This document shows positions 63,039 through 64,000 of a stretch of DNA of 64,000 nt, piece by piece. The position numbers were made by a program, and so were the translations under genes. The notes beneath the pieces were generated by a model. The model saw only the letters and a program-made list of their open reading frames with translations, ran no database searches and was not told the origin of the DNA. This DNA comes from Tricholoma matsutake (Eukaryota; Basidiomycota; Agaricomycetes; Agaricales; Tricholomataceae), in assembly GCA_026075535.2 (NCBI GenBank), contig AP026539.1:7502001-7566000 (forward strand). The letters are read 5' to 3'. The stretch's first letter is position 1, and each line of letters begins with the position of its first letter.

Positions 63039-64000
63039 ATGCTTCTCACCAGACAGAGTGATCAGGACTTCTTTGACGACGATGCTGCCCGTGATGCTTT
63101 CAGCAGAATGAAAGAATTGGTATTGAGCGCCCCCATGTTGGTGCATCTCGATTATGAAACAGCAAAACTAGTCACTCCCCAACCCAGAAACACCAATGAA
63201 GGGCTGGTTATCATCGCAGTTGACTCATGCTCCAATGGTGCCGGCTGGGTTGTTTATCAAAATGTGGAAGGAGAAAAACATCCGACCATGTACGGCTCCT
63301 GCACGTTCAATGAAGTTGAATCTCGGTACTCACAGCCCAAATGTGAACTATATGGCGTATTCTGAGCGATAAAGGATTTATGACATCAAATCTGGGGTAT
63401 ACATTTCTGACTGGACGTGGATGCTAATTCTTAATAGAAATGATGAGGTCCCCTGACCTCCCAAATGCACCTATGACCCATTGGGTAATGTACCTCTCCC
63501 TCTTCAGTTTCAAAGTGAAACATGTTGCAGTGGATAAACACATGGTGCCTGATGGACTTTCATGCAGAAGAGGATCTGCAGAAGACTCAGATGACAAAGA
63601 CATGGAAGAATACCTTGATAAATTCATAGGGAGTTCATGATGCATCCCCTCACAAGTATCCTCCTCTCTTTCATCACCCGAAGCGCTGACCAGAGTGGTG
63701 AACAATATGCTCCTCAGCATGGGAACCAAATCGCCTTCTCCTCTGACCACTCAATTTGGTGACTACGAGATGCCCATGAGCCTGGCAAATATTACTGTGC
63801 CATGGTTCAACAACTTGGACATCGTGCACAATGAGAGTGTAAAGTGCATCAGCCAGTTTGATGGCTTCAACTTCGACCCCTCCATGGCTATAGCAACCCA
63901 AGCCAGAGAAGGCCTGGTATTTTCATCACTACTCAGATGTACAGATTCCCTGATGTACACAGGACACGAGTTCAAAAACCGGAATACACCTGCTTACAAG
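63039..64000 (+). pseudogene. Gypsy5 RNase H and following pol
   Basis: Frame 63039-63365 has LVIIAVDSCSNGAGWVVYQ, the RNase H Asp block, and CTFNEVESRYSQPKCELYGV with the Glu. A TGA at 63363-63365 and a frame change follow. Frame 63440-63640 has DLPNAPMTHWVMYLSLFSFK and HMVPDGLSCRR, the end of RNase H. The remaining sequence to the window edge should lead to integrase but is not clearly readable here. Confidence 0.8.

Larger units (their letters stand above)
58098..64000 (+). mobile_element. Gypsy5: Ty3/Gypsy element running off the window
   Basis: After the primer-like site come gag, protease, reverse transcriptase and RNase H in plus orientation. A solo Gypsy4-type LTR (62015-62675) is inserted between the RT catalytic block and the RT thumb. 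Integrase and the 3' LTR would lie beyond 64000. Stops in every gene mark it as decayed. It belongs to a different lineage from Gypsy1-3, judged by its protease and RT motifs. Confidence 0.85.

Overview
The window reads as nuclear DNA of a basidiomycete fungus, most likely an Agaricomycete. The evidence is the 45-62 bp spliceosomal introns with CTRAY-type branch points, a high-affinity iron-uptake pair of fungal type (FET3/FTR1), a HIR1 histone chaperone, and a heavy load of chromodomain Ty3/Gypsy and Ty1/Copia elements. No tRNA, rRNA or CRISPR array was recognised. The genus cannot be fixed from sequence alone.

Layout. Bases 1-25.5 kb are a pile of nested transposable elements. A decayed minus-strand Copia element (920-5727) carries a 201 bp hAT-like MITE and a solo Gypsy LTR. 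Next to it lies one LTR element, 5762-25524, with near-identical 183-186 bp LTRs. Inside it sit a 1.36 kb LTR-like unit (6922-8278), an internally deleted Ty3/Gypsy element (8295-19024, target-site duplication GAATG), a 2.3 kb hAT-like element (19095-21413), another solo LTR (21702-22127) and a 1.35 kb MITE (22559-23912). The Gypsy element is itself split by a 7.0 kb short-LTR retroelement (8940-15951). That contains a 2.9 kb hAT-like element (9453-12353), which contains a further MITE (10908-12195). Most boundaries are supported by terminal motifs plus direct target duplications.

Bases 26.4-36.7 kb are a compact host-gene island: HIR1 (12 exons, two GC-AG introns), a DUF4336-family gene (11 exons), and the divergent pair FET3 (minus, 10 exons) and FTR1 (plus, 10 exons). 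The spliced lengths of all four are exact multiples of three. FET3 oxidises Fe(II) at the cell surface and FTR1 imports the Fe(III). Their shared 530 bp promoter has three ATCTGATAA motifs, the type bound by iron-responsive GATA repressors, so the pair is probably co-repressed by iron. A RecQ-like helicase pseudogene (about 37.1-38.2 kb) ends the island.

Bases 38.2-64 kb are again transposons. Gypsy2 (minus, 38214-50177) is of the same family as the Gypsy element in the first nest. It is split by a nearly complete plus-strand Gypsy3 (39231-46468, duplication CCATG), by a 720 bp almost perfect inverted repeat (46813-47532), and by a 398 bp hAT-like insertion. Gypsy4 (an LTR and a gag) truncates Gypsy2. 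A second large LTR-like unit, a decayed intron-containing gene split by a MITE, and Gypsy5 (running off the right edge) complete the window.

Two themes recur. First, the premature stops checked in decayed ORFs are almost all TGA, fitting CGA-to-TGA transitions from cytosine methylation. Second, both chromodomain Gypsy families have a 10-nt sequence two bases inside the 5' LTR that is complementary to the presumed transcript start, the signature of Tf1/sushi-type self-priming.
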